64,000 nucleotides of DNA from contig NW_003118931.1 in assembly GCF_000003605.2 (NCBI RefSeq), positions 158,296 through 222,295 on the forward strand, in the 5' to 3' direction. The notes under the pieces were generated by a model that made no database searches, was not told where the DNA came from, and worked only from the letters and a program-made list of their open reading frames with translations. Made by a program: the position numbers and the translations under genes. Shown piece after piece: positions 28,301 through 43,300 of the stretch. Positions within the stretch are counted from its first letter, which is position 1. The number at the start of each line of letters is the position of its first letter. The stretch comes from Saccoglossus kowalevskii (Eukaryota > Hemichordata > Enteropneusta > Harrimaniidae).

Positions 28301-31300
28301 ATCAATTACAATTTCATATTCCACTGGGGAAGGTTGTTTGATGACTGTCATGACTACGAGTGATTAGCAAGTGAATTGAATAGTCCATCACGTAAAGTGC
28401 GTATATATACCTCGGATATGATATGACGTTTTTCAAATTTATTGATACATATGCATAATGAGCAAAATGTTTGTTGGGATATACACATGAATATACATGG
28501 GTAAATGTTAGATGTATACGCACATGTCAATATCACCTTGACAACAACAATCAGCTATTTGCATGGTATGATATTAAATACATACCATTTTGTACGAAAT
28601 ATTAACATATGTGCTTATTTGATAGTGCATGGATTAAAATTTATAAAAAGACCATAATTTAACTTTAATTGGTGTTGTGGAATTAACCATGTATGTGTAT
28701 ATTAAATTAAAAAACAAATTTTCAAAAAAAAGAATGACTTCCTGTCCAGCTAGTTTTGTACCCGGATGTTACTTTAGTACGTCAGTATGAAACAAGCAGA
28801 TCGAAGGTCATACTTGAAAAGATAGAAAAAAATATTAAAATAAATAAGTAAATCATTCACAGAATATTTGTAATAATGCAAGACCTCATACACTCATGCA
28901 GAGTCCCATCCATAAGCTTCTGCAACCCTAGCTTCTGCAAATTTCATATAACGTGTATCATAAGTTTTCACGCTGAGTGCCGCCACGAGTGAAGTGTGTT
29001 ATGTGGTAACCAAAGGATGTTCTATAACAAGATTATTAATTTAATAGCAAATTAAATTACCAGTCTTTCATAGCACAGTAATTAGATACAAAGAAACACG
29101 GGCGCTGCAAATTTTGCTTTACTCCTCTTCTTCCCCAGTGACTGTTAATGGTTATAGCACTAAGCGACCACACCACCGTTTAACGGCGATGATCCACGCG
29201 ACAGCTCTAATACATAAATCACCAAGCTGTCTGGTACGTCCGTAAACAAGTACTAGATCATATCATGAATATGTCATATTTACGAGGTCTCTGCAACGGG
29301 ATGCACACATTCAATTATAATATAAATTGTGTAAATGACCCAAAGGATCGATTATGATTAGCGTATAGGTTCTTATTTCCATCAATGCATATCATTAACT
29401 GGAAATCCAATTATAACTTAACATAAATAAACATTGTAGCATTGAACAGGTTAATTATTAGAAGAACTATTTTATCTACTGCATATCATTTCACGCGAAT
29501 TATTTGTCAATGCTGTCATCGGCCAATACCCGGCGAATGGAGTGTACACAATTGGTAATTGGCATTGCGTCTGCATGTGGCGGTATTTTTTATATGAATA
29601 AGCAGTATTTTATCAGAATAATGCATAGTTACCATGACAATTGTGTCGCCAACATCTAACGAGAACACCATGCCATTCCCACTTTCTCTCGCTCAACCTT
29701 TGAACGAATTGTCATATTTGATAACGCAGAATTCCGAGGTGCGTTTGGAATGATTTTCTTTTCATTCTAACATCAAGTTATCGTACAAAACAGACTAATT
29801 AAAATTGTCGGTGCTATAATGAAATCACTTATAGACACGTGTTACATCCATTCCGGTTTATTTCAATCGCAATGGTATTATCTGTGCACATGCTGGAGGC
29901 AACCAGCATATACGACATCAGTCTGCCATTTTTGTTTAAACCTGTCAGCACATATTTAAACGTTTGTACCAGTACATTTTACTCAGCCGGAATGAAATAT
30001 ATGTGACATAATATATTTGGTAATAATGACAAAGCCGAAGGATGCCTGGCATATTCTAGCAATTATAATTTGACGAAAAGAGTGCGTGTTGGTCTATGTG
30101 TATAAATATAGGAGCCGTTCATCTATTAAGGGTTTTAGGATATTTAGTTAGCGTGTTTAGTTTGTTAAAGGCGTTTGTTATTTGCGTCGCGTTAATGCTA
30201 CACACAAGAGCATATTGACCCGTTAGATGCGCTTTATATAGAAGCATATGTTCTACAGACGTACACAATGATTAATATGGCTCACTAAGAAAACAGTTGC
30301 ACACATTCATTACGTATTGCACTGATACAGATGCACTGAAATAACATCTTATGTTAAGCTAAATATTTATATTTCGGCGTGGGAAACATAATATACCAAC
30401 TATCTTACTATAATAAATAGTATAGTCGTCTATCTGTTAGTACAGCGTACACGTTGACGAATTCCAACTTTTGAGTTCACATTTGAGTGACCGCAGTATT
30501 GTTTTTGTGAGTTAACACTAATTTTAATATTGAATCAGTGTCGGAAATTACACCAATATGATTACAGATTGTTGAACATAGTTCATGTAAAATTGACAAT
30601 TGGATCGTGATATCCATCACTGAAACAACACTACACACCATTGATGCCACTGTTGTTTTGCCAGGTTGAAGAACGTCAATTGTACAATATTTTGTGCAAC
30701 TGTCTATCGTTATGTAAAATGGAGATAAATATCACTAACGGATACGACTTTAAGGAACCTTGGATAAAGTCCGCAGGTGATTGTGTTCGACCGGACCTGT
30801 TTGACGCCAAGATAGCGCATGAATTGCCATAATGCCACGATGATACGAAGATGGTAACACAGTCTTGTCACGTAGTCCCAAACATGAAATACTAGTACTC
30901 TGCAAATGCAGTGTTTATCAAAACCCGCACTTGAACTTGTATTCAATATCCCGAATATTAAATATAACATACTACAATACATGGTTAAAACAGTGAGATA
31001 GAGACAACTCAACTTATACAACAATGATGTCATGTGATACATGTCAAATTATGACGACATATGGCGGCATGAAGTGGGATAAGAAATAAAATAGGTATGA
31101 CCATATTGAATTTTCACAGATCATATAACATTATCGTTCTGATAACTGATCGTTTAACCTTGTTCATAATATGTGGATCCAATGGTGTACACTGACCCTT
31201 TGAGTAACCCATATATTACAAGTAGGGGTACAATTACGGCAATTCACGATTCATTCAAGATTGTTTTATTACTTTCTCAAGGATAAAACTGTTTGCGATG

Positions 31301-34300
31301 TCCAATTACAATGCCGCTAGTTATTTCTACCACTGAGTTGTAGTGTTTCATTTTTACAATTCAATTACATTTTGAAAACTATTTTTTTATTTTATAATTT
31401 ATTTTTAAAAACCATTTTCGGTTCTAAATCGATTTTTAAACCCCATTTTCGATTCTGGGTTGAGTTTTTATTTTAAAACCCAATTGTTCATTTCATTTTA
31501 AAATATTTTTTTGTATTTAAAGTCCATTTTCGTTTTCAAAATCCGTTTTCATTTTAAAACTAAATCCATTTTTGTTTCGAAATTCCATTTTCATTCTTAC
31601 ATGTGAACATGCCACATTGTGTCATACACGATACGATACAAGATAATCAAACACAATCCTATTTCAGTGAATGACGATATGCAACAGCGGAGCTTTTTCG
31701 ACCGATATGTTGCTTGAATTGTTTTATGTGTCGAGTTTTATGCAGTAGTCACATTGTGCTAAATACGTATTACATTATATTGTATATCCATTGTACAATG
31801 TGATTGTGTATATACGAGTGCCGTCAATGTTAGTTTAATCGTTTGAGTATTGTATTCTTTTAAATTACGATGTAGGCGTGATAGGTTCAACTAGTAAATC
31901 ATTGTAAACTCGGTCAGCTTTACCTATTCTTATATTAGTTTAATGACTGTACTATCATCTGTTGCATAATCCACAGAGAACGGCTGCAACATTCTGACAG
32001 CCAATTGTATTATAACATACTAATAAGAATACTCACATTAACGTATCTGCCATTTAAATCGTAACAAGAGTAATTTAAAAAAGAATCTAATATCATACAA
32101 TATGTGATGATATTTGACCTTTTCCCCTCACAATGCATATTACCGTTCATTCATAAAAAACGCATGATGTCGATTTGTGTTAAATGCAGTGTGTAAAAGA
32201 CGCGTTATCTCTGTAAATCTTTCAAATGTGGATAATTTACAATTTGCTCGGAATAGTTCGTCACATGTGGTATGATAAGCAACGGGTTAGCACGACACGA
32301 AGCCACGCAAAATCTCACAAGCAATTGAAATGAGTTATGTGGTGACACGAGAACACGGTTTATATTGTTCTTTTCACACCAAAGCGCATATACTGTTTTG
32401 TGTTTAATTAGTGCAAATTGTTTATGGGGTTATTTGAAACTAATGATTAATTTTCAATTGTTCCACGCCGATGAGTCGGGACAGTATGAGATGATATAGT
32501 AACATAAACCCAGATCACTACAATGTAACACCATGATACAATCATGCGAAACGCAATGTTAACAGTGGTAAATGTAAATAGCCGTAGCCTCAAAGTCATA
32601 TGTGTCTAACGAATACTGGATTAGGAAATAAAATTGAAAAACCCAGCAGTACAGTGTAATGTGGTGAGTGCAGTTTAGTGCGGCGAATCCATACATTACA
32701 AAGCTTTAAGCTAAAATTGTACATCGATTTGACATCGTAGCATTGTCAGTTCAAATTGAAATGTGTTCATCTATAATTTATAACACACCTATACATATAG
32801 ACTGTACAATATTTATAAGAATTATTGGCGTTATACACAAACTTTATTTTCATCAATACAACCAAGGTCACCTGTCAATCACTGGTGTGTAGAACCGTTT
32901 TAGTAGCGTGTGACGTGGTCATTCGTCTGATTGTTTTTTTATTGTATTTGTTATACATATTTATTTACATTATTATCACGGTCATATCATCTTATTATTT
33001 TTGTTTAGTTTAGTTTAGTTTTTTCTAATTGTAAGTTTGAAAATGTGTTTATCATAGCACCTGGTGTGTATTTGAATGAACTGTGTATTTATCAGTATAT
33101 GATTACATCATTAGTCTTCAGTCGTGGACCCAAACGTGTGTTTGTTTGTTAAATATACTCCAAGATATTTATGCAAACCATAATTTGCATAAAAAGAGAA
33201 ATTAATTATGAGGAGCGGATTTACGTAAATATGCGATGAATGTATTAAATACCTACGCAAAAACAACACATGCGATTGATAATGATAAAATACGTAGTAT
33301 TTATATGTCAAATAAAATAACGTTACCTCCTGGCCGGTGTTATATCAGAAACAGTCATAAAGATCATAAAGTGTGTTTTGATTGAAACTAAAAAAGATAT
33401 TAAAATAAACCTCACGACCGATTACACTTGTATTGAACTTGAAAAGGATGTAGGGGATTTGCCGATCAAAGTCAAATACACATGTCAGCATTAAGACAAA
33501 TCGAATTGTCTACATATTTGTAATTCCGTGTAGTTCCTGCCTTTGACAACATGGTCATTGTGGATAAAACTAGCACGTGTTTATCATATGTGTACCTTTG
33601 CTCAATAAACCGATGGGGGATGTGTTATTCATTTTTGGAAATGAGACTTTTAAATATTCCGAACATGGACATTGCTTTCATGCCATGTTTTTTTCCTTAA
33701 TATTTGTTTTAGGCGATGTGTTTACTTATAAGAACTCGATACTTGTGATGGGTTAAAATTAGTAGGACCTTCCGTATTTGCAATAAATTTAGCGAGGTAG
33801 GTGAATACAACGCAAATACTAATTTAGATTTTGATTTATTGACTGGTGCACAGAATAGCATACATTACTCATTAATCGTTGCTGTTTTCTGTAGACAAGA
33901 ATTGACTCGGCAATTTCATGTTTGAACTCATCATTTGATATTTCAAAAATAGTCTTGTGTTTTCGCTTTAATTTGTTATCCTATGTATGTAAATTATAAA
34001 GGAACTCAACTGCAGCTTGGTCATTATATGTAGGACTATATGTTGCCAGATGTTTGTTTTAGTACAGAGCTTTCCCTCTCCCAATAGAATAAAAATGCGC
34101 TGGTTGCTCTACACATATTATCTACATATTATTGGCATTCTCTAACTGCTTGCACGTACTGTATATATATGACGTTTACCACAGCGAGTGGTGACACTGT
34201 GATATCAGTGTAAACATACTCTGCTACTATATTACGTCTTGCAGTTAGTTGAACGCGTGTTTTGCAATATTTATAATTCAGGCTAGACATTGCCGGGTAA

Positions 34301-37300
34301 TATATTATAATATATGTTAGTCGTTGATTTGTAATCAGAGCATTGCGTTATTTTGCGCTTTTCAAACGGTTGTTGCGTGTATACTTGTATTTTTATACCC
34401 GCATTGTTGGGACCACTTTCACGACGCAACGCGCTAACCAACTGTTAAATGTCCCTGATCGCTAGTATAAACGTAATCTTTGACTCAGTATTGCACCGCA
34501 ATGTCAAATGTTTTATCGCAGTCGCAACTCGTTCGGCGTCAAATGCAACTTGTGGATATCGTCGTGAATAGAACAGTTGTTTTTTTCTCTCCTCTAATAA
34601 ACAGAATTGATCAGTACCACCTGTCTCCTCAGGGACTGACCTCATCACTTGTGACAAGAACAACAATAACACAGATTATTGTAAAGCGACGAAAATTCGT
34701 ACTTGACCTTTGTAGGTAATTTCAACAAATATGCAAATTATTGTTAAGGCCATTGTTCCGACTTGCCAAAGTGGATAAACGGTATGCTATTAAGGTTGCC
34801 ATGCGGTATGCGATTATCCTGATTCTGCCATTTTTCGGGCATAAATAAATTCAAAGGTCTCGGCGATCGCGTAATAATACTTTTTTAGCGAAAATAACAG
34901 AAAACATTACGTGCGGAAGTGAGCGTTGCTTTATTGATGTTAAGAATACCACGCATTTTTTATCGATTCCATATTTTGTTTTTCGCAGGTATTCAATACA
35001 TTCTCCGGCAATGTACGAAACTCCGCTTTCCATAACCGGCGAATTGTGAAACTTCAGTCTCAGGGGGGAAATAAAAAAAATCCATATAACCGGCAAATCA
35101 ATATCACGTATGAATAACTTCTCAACAACTTTGAATATCGGGAAAAATATAGCGATGAAAATATGTTGGAGAAGGAACGATCGATACTGCGTTCATTCTG
35201 TGCCATTACACTAACAGACGTACTGTATATTGTATAGTTTTGCATCGATCGAATATTTATGCCATTATCATTTTTTTATTCACAGGAAAATCTGTTTATT
35301 TATTATCAGTCACAGATTCATGCGTCGGCAGCTCATTATTGGCTTACGACAGAAATATGAGTCATGTGACACGTAAAATGCAAAATATTCCACCCTCTGG
35401 CATCGGGTTTTGGCGTTGTTAAATCGTAATGACTGAATTAAAAATGGCAAATTCAACCGATATATTCAAATTAAGCATTTCTTAAGGTTTCGCAAACTAA
35501 GCGGAAACTCTAAATTGATATTTTTTAAGCTATGAGGAGAAAAAAACGATCTGATATTGGCCGATCTTTTGCGTCAATTTCGATTTATTTCTGTCCTTCA
35601 CTCATCGCATATAGACGGGGGTGCCCCTCTCGCCATCCAGATCATTACCACGGAGCGCACGGTCATTACTCACGGCCAATATAGTACGAAATTGTTAACC
35701 ATAATCACATTGGCTTTATCCGGTCATTACTATGCAAGTTTTACTACCACTCAAACAATCAATGAAATTGTGAATTAAATTGAGATGTGTTCACCATTCT
35801 AAATGAGGCGATATTATCCCCCCCCCCTCCCGAACCGTAAATGCATGGAGTGCATGCTGTCAGCTGTCCTCATTGATAACAACACGGATAATGTCAAATA
35901 TTAGACTAGTGTATGCATATCGACATTATAATAACACCAAGGCCTCACGCTGATACAGCGACAATTACAGAATCATCATAGCATACCGCGTGTGTTAAAT
36001 GTGGGTCTCATGAGACGCATACAATGCGTGTAAAATACGTTTACACAAAATTTGGAGGCGCGCGCCATAAGACGACTATGTCACCTATACTATTTGTATA
36101 TTACAAGTGCATTTAGTGGGCATAATTTCGCACACTGGTGTATTTATATTTAAAGATAATATGCTACAATTTGGTATATATTTAGTTGGTCCGATATTTC
36201 AATGAACATTGTTGCACCACCTCGCCATCAAATTCAGACGACGAAAAATAATACTCGTCTACCATTGAAATAACAACACTTGAAAACACGATAAGTAAGA
36301 ATTCCGTGACGTTTTTATGACAGCAAATACCCGCGACAATATTGACACAATAAATCATCATGTATTAAGTATTGTGCAAGTCTAATCATAAAATATCGAA
36401 GAAAATAAGGTCTACAGCAGGCCACGTTCGTTCTATTTCTCGATAATAAATACGAAATATGGAAGAACAAATCATATCTAGCGGATGCATGTGAAGATTA
36501 TAATCATTTTAAAACGTTCATCTTGATTTTCCAAATACTACATAAGTCGAGTGCACTTTGAATACGATCAGCGGTAGCATCGGGTCGACCCAAGACCTCA
36601 TCTTTTCATTTTTCCTCTTACGACCCATCTACCTATCCATCCATAAATACTGCATATGCTATGTCGAACAGTAACCATAATGCTTAGCGACGTACTTGCG
36701 TCGTTATGATGTTTACAGGTAGTCTCTAAACGTAACAGTTTCTCTGTCGATCACTAACATGAATATTCTGTCGTGGAAGCTTGCACGTTTCAAACAGCTG
36801 TTTTTTAATTGCGTGCAAAATGTTTTTTTACATGTTTCAACCGAGGGGAGTGACTAGGAAAACGGGAAAATCGTCATTGTTTAATGTCTTTCAGCCTAAA
36901 CGAATGATTGTTACAGTAATTCTATTTGAGAATGAGAAATGCTTAAAGTATCTCCCTCTCGTATAATATTATTGTTCGTTTAACGGTGCTAGTCAATGAA
37001 CATCAATGAACATCATTCTAGCGCTAGATGGCGCTCGTTGCTTATTTTCTTTAGGATATGTATTTACCAATTAATTTGATTGTGGAATTTCGCAGTGCCA
37101 TATGGGGGGATTAGCCGTTCTGTGCTGATTTATCTTTTCTCAATCAACTGTTTCGTATCGAAATTAAAATAATAATCATACCACTGCTGGAAAATAACCT
37201 TAGGTTGATAACCGCCAAGCTATTTTATATAAAAGTCAATCAATGTTTGATTCTGATTCACATATGTGCGGTACATATACATACAAACGATCATTGAGAC

Positions 37301-40300
37301 GAAATATGAACCACCAAAGGCCACTTCATGCGTGTTTAACCATGTAAACGTTTTAACCTATTCATAACACGCCATCAAGCGACCCACCGAGTCGCCGTGA
37401 CCACTACATGTATTGAATAGTAATGACCTAAGACGATAAATCAATTATGGTATATTATATAAAGTCAGTAATGATATAGACGTTGTAAACAACCAACGAT
37501 TGGTAGCTCATTGTTGTCGTTTCTTTGAGCGTTACGTCACACCAGCAGATATAATTTAAATATGTTCCATGGTTATTTTACGGCTCAAAATGTTAAAGAT
37601 GCAATATAGACTAGAGATATATTGTTTATTATTGTGTTCTGATATTACTGTGTTTAGATAATGATGATTTATTAGCAACTACAAAGGTTATTCTTGTATC
37701 ACACAACTATTGTTCGTTTCGATAAGTATTCCTTTGATGAAACAATGCCGTGTTCCAATACGCATGCGCACCGCTTGTTTCAATAAAATTCACTGAATAT
37801 ACGTATCGGTTGTTTTTCATTTTTCATTGAACTAATGATGTTGTGTGTTCTGCAACAGTAACATTTGTAGTTTACGACACATCTTAAGCCGTTTTCATTC
37901 TTCAACATGCACTGTGAAACAAAAATATTAAACAATATATGTTTTCGTCTATATTGCATCTCATTGTTTGGTAGCCAATATAAGAAAACACACAAATATA
38001 ACTCCGTCAATTTATCTGACGATCAGATCGTAGTCCTGTGAGCCAACCCATGCCCATTTCAAACACTTGCATTATGTATTTGTAAGTGTCGATGTGTTTG
38101 CATTGCTGAAAGTGTTCAAAGTTGGAGATATGAAGTAGTAGTATTTGCCTGTTATCATAATTCGATCTGTCACCGTTGCTAGTTTGACATTTAAGGTGAC
38201 CCCTTGGCAGACTAATGTGATTCGTGACACGATTTATCAAGAATTTTCCCTCATCTGTGCGACTGTTATGTGTGAATCTATACACTTTGTTTCAAAAACA
38301 AGCATAACAATTCAGCGTGTTTTTGCACATTGTCAATATCACATTCAAATGACATCACAAAGTAAAAGTTACCCGTTATGGTAATAATTATTATGGAGCA
38401 CTGGTTATAAATAAGTACAAATATCATCAATAAATCATCGAAGCAATGAGCTGTACGAATGCACTTTGCGTTGACATTTTTTTTCTGATACATTCGTCTT
38501 ACATGAATGCTATGCACCAGTCATTCGAAATGTGACATCCTTAATCACCCAATGTGTGTCATGTACTGTAGCTAGAGTAACTCAGGGTGTTATCGTGTCC
38601 ATATATGACAAAAATTGTATTTGATAATACTAAAATGTCTACTTTAGTTTGTTAATGGTAATACAAAGTCAATTTGAAAGAAGCGAGTTGATTGTGTCCT
38701 CATTTTTGCACAACGTGACATTTTACTTTCTGCCATCATTAGATGGTTTCAAACATTCAACAATACGACGGATATTTGAACAACGATCTTAGAGTAAATT
38801 GCCGCGGTAAATAAAATCGATCGGACACGAGCACATTAGACATGGTTTGAAGCATGTATATCTCATATCAAATTTCAGATAGTGTTCAGGTGTTTTCAAT
38901 TATATCTACAAGTCAATATTGGCAATCAAGTGAACGCGTCTCTGACGGTCACGGCGATCCGAAGAGCCAGGCTTTTCAGTTTTAAATTACTTAATTGCCA
39001 AGGCTAACACTGAGTTGTATCGTTAGTGATACTTTGTCAATCGCCTTTCACTATTCTTGGTATAGAGTTAACAATTTAATTCAACTCGGATTATATGTTG
39101 TTGAAACTGAACTACGAAATATACGCGGTGTGTGGAGTGAGATAGTAATATATACCTCATTGTCCCTGTATTACAAATCTCAGAAAACGAAATATACATA
39201 TGGGTTGACCACATATGTTTACGTAATGGATTTCTGATAATGATGATTACGAATTCTGTACGATTCATATATATTGACACATACTACTGTAAATGAATGT
39301 TAGAATTTATTCCACTCATTTCAACATTTCCCCTTCTATCATAGATTGAACATTTACCAGTCAGTGCCGGTTAGCATAAATTGGGGTTCTAAGGAGACGG
39401 AAATGCATCACTCATTTCCGGCTATTTTCTACACCTTGATTTGCACTTTCCGGTATTGAAATTTGCAATATTGTAATCCAGATGTGACCATCAACCACGA
39501 CGAAATACTATGAAGTAATATCTCTCAACAACTTGCACTTGTCAAGGTTACGATCAATGGAGGTTTCACGAAAGAAACACAGAAATATGACTTTGGAATT
39601 TGATATAATAGCATAACATACGATCATACTAATCACTGGAACGCACTTCTCAACACGGTTTTAAATTAGTATAAAGTTATATCCCGTACCTGATCAAAAA
39701 AACAAAACACGAAAACAAAATTTAACTGTGTAAGGAGAGTTGTTATCTATACATAATTTATATTCTGGGAGTCAAATATATAAGCTATTAGTTGCATAAA
39801 CACTGTGCGTGGATAGACGTAAATTAATATCTCTTATTCAGTTAGGCGTCTATTAAGATGACGTAAAATATGAAAATATCACGTGAATAGGATAGTGTGT
39901 GCCGTGTCTCGTTATTTTGCATAATGAGGAAAGACACATTCACTATAAATATTCATTATGTAATACAAATATCACTGAACCATAATAGTCGTGACGTCAC
40001 GGTAGTGGTTGTTCTACAGGATCCAACATTGGTTCTCCAGTAATAAATTCTGGGGTTCATTAACAAACGCGATTGGCATTTGGAGTTACTTACTCAGTAG
40101 CCGATATTCATCAACTAAGGAATGCAACTTTGACAGGAACGCAGATGTTCGACTCTGCCTGGTTGGTGCCAGAATAGAATAGCGCATCAAATTATTGGAT
40201 AGGACGTAGTAGCAACAAAACCCCAAGTACACTGAAACATATCATTGAACAAATAAGACTAAACAATTGTTGACATACATAGGTAATTGAGAACTAATGT

Positions 40301-43300
40301 ATAGGTAAATACTACTACAATGTGTACACCTTTTTCTTATTTGGAGTGTATATTTTATATAATAATAATGCCGAGATACATATTTACGTGATTCGGTATC
40401 CCTACACATGAAGCCATATCATCGGTTGGAATTTCCCCCCAAACCATTTGTTTGCTCCTCTGACATCTACTACATTGTGATAACTTCCATACATGCACAT
40501 GACCTTGTAATGTACGTTTTAGCCAACTTCTTTTCACTATAACCCATTGTGTTCCCAAACTTTGACTGTTTTACTTGGCTCTCAGTCAAATTTAAGTGAA
40601 GAGTGTTTACTCGTGAATGGTCAATATTATATGAACGGTTACGGTGAAACATTTGGGAGCCATACTGTGAACTGATTTTTGTTTGTATGGCAATGGTTTT
40701 CAATGTTATGTTGTCATCTATACTGAACAAAAAAACATGTTATTTTGTATTCATGGTACTCGTCATATGTTACAGTCACAAGTTGTCGTCATAGTTACTA
40801 CCCACTCACATTTTTAAGCTTAGAAGTATTGTTTGAAATGTTTGGGATCTAAAATAAATTACTTAACATTTCTTTGTTTTGACTACAGTGAACAAAACGG
40901 TGAAGCAGAACTTGGACTGTAGATTGTTCCACTGCCTCTCTTCCTCTACATCAGTATCGAAGTTTCCTCATTACATTCACATCACGTTCATGTTAAAAAG
41001 TCATTTTCAGCACGGAATATAACGTGCTAAGTGTAGCTGCGCAGCTTTGAACAAAGTGTATCAATCAATCATTTATCTAGAGGCGAGGTTTGTTTTTCAA
41101 CATTCACGTCGGATATATCTCTCCCATTGCGAATTTTAAATTGGTGTAAGCTACCTTTATGGCCGTATGATATTAAGATATGCCGAGTTTTTGAATAAGA
41201 CCATTTGCGTTGTATAAGTCACGTGACCATCTATAATGCCCTCTGCTTATTTATTCTACTATGCTATGAAATTTATTTCATTAAAGAGGTACATGCATTT
41301 AATAATATAATATACTTTTGGGGAACCAAATCAAACCAGATTGTTTATACTTTAGATAATGCATAGCTATAGTCAATCTCTGTATGAACATTTCAAAATT
41401 GTGCCATAATGGAACGAGCGTATTAGCAACAACAACACAATTCCGACCATTGAAAGCGTCAAAATATACGCAGTACTTTGCGTGCGATGTGGGACACATG
41501 CGCAGTACTTTGCGTGCGATGTGGGACACATGCGCAGTACTTTGCGTGCGATGTGGGACACATGCGCAGTACTTTGCGTGCGATGTGGGATACATGCGCA
41601 GTACTTTGCGTGTGATGTGGAATACATGCGCAGTACTTTGCGTGCGATGTGGGATACATGCGCAGTACTTTGCGTGTGATGTGGAATACATGCGCAGTAC
41701 TTTGCGTGCGATGTGGGATACATGCGCAGTACTTTGCGTGCGATGTGTGAAACATGCGCAGTACTTTGAGTTCAATGTGGGATACATGCGCAGTACTTTG
41801 CATGCGATGTGAGATACATCCGCAGTACTTTGCGTGCGATGTGGGATACATGCGCAGTACTTTGCGTGCGATGTGGGATACATGCGCAGTACTTTGCGGG
41901 CGATGTGGGATACATGCGCAGTACTTTGAGTTTTATGTGGGATACATGCGCAGTACTTTGCGTGCGATGTGGGATACATTCGCAGTACTTTGCGTGCGAT
42001 GTGGGATACATGCGCAGTACTTTGCGTGCGATGTGGGATACATGCGCAGTACTTTGCGTGCGATGTGGGATACATGCGCAGTACTTTGAGTTTTATGTGG
42101 GATACATGCGCAGTACTTTGCGTGCGATGTGGGATACATGCGCAGTACTTTGCGTGCGAGGTGGGATACATGCGCAGTACTTTGCGAGTGATGTGGGATA
42201 CATGCGCAGTACTCTGCATGCGATATGGGATACATGCGTAGTACTTTGCGAGCAATGTGGGATACATGCGCAGTACTTTGTGTGCGATGTGGGATACATG
42301 CGCAGTACTTTGCGTGCGATGTGGGATACATGCGCAGTACTTTGCGTGCAATGTGGGATACATACGCAGTACTCTGCATGTGATATGGGATACATGCGTA
42401 GTACTTTGCGAGCAATGTGGGGTACATGCGCAGTACTTTGCGTGCGATGTGGGACACATGCGCAGCACTTTGCCTGCGATGTGGGATACATGCGCAGTAC
42501 TTTGTGTGTGATGAGCGATACATGCGCAGTACTTTGCGTGTGATGTGAGATACATGTGCAGCACTTTGAGTGCGATGTGGGATACATGACAATACTTTGC
42601 GTGCGATGTGAGATACATGTGCAGCACTTTGAGTGCGATGTGGGATACATGCACTGTACTTTGCGTGCGATGTGAGATATATGTGCAGCACTTCGAGTGC
42701 GATGTGGGATACATGCGCAGTACATTGCGAGCAATATAGGATACATGCACAGTACTTTGCGTGCGATGTGGGATACATGCGCAGTACTTTGCGTACGATG
42801 TGGGATACATGCGTAGTACTTTGCGAGCGATGTGGGATACATGCGCAGTACTTTGCGTGCGATGTGGGATACATGCGCAGTACTTTGCATGCGATGTGGG
42901 ATACATGCGCAGTACTTTGCGTGCAATGTGGGATACATGTATAGTACTTTGCGTGCGATGTGGGATACATGTTTCACCTTTTGAAGGAGTTTACATCAAT
43001 ATTATTATGCTGTAAAATTGTATTTCACTCTCATAGATTACTGTACCTAACTTATGACTGAATATTGAAAACATTCTTTCAGTGAGTGCCATTGCTGTTT
43101 GAAAATAGTATATGATAATTACCAGAGACGGTGAATATACAAAAACGTTATGTTTATTTCTGGCCATCTCAAGAAAACAATAATTTGAAATGAATTCAAC
43201 ACAAATTGCAATTCAATACAAACTTTTTCATTCAGCAATGTTTTTATCTTTGTGACAGGATGAAATTTTCTAGGCTAATTAATTTTTATGATGTAAATCC

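Noticed and set aside
41466-42971. CRISPR array
   Set aside because: Units are contiguous 32-mers without unique spacers, in an animal intron.
41299-42977. Long open frames, up to 535 codons, on both strands
   Set aside because: They are translations of the 32-bp tandem repeat, open in several frames at once; no domain or splice context supports a gene.
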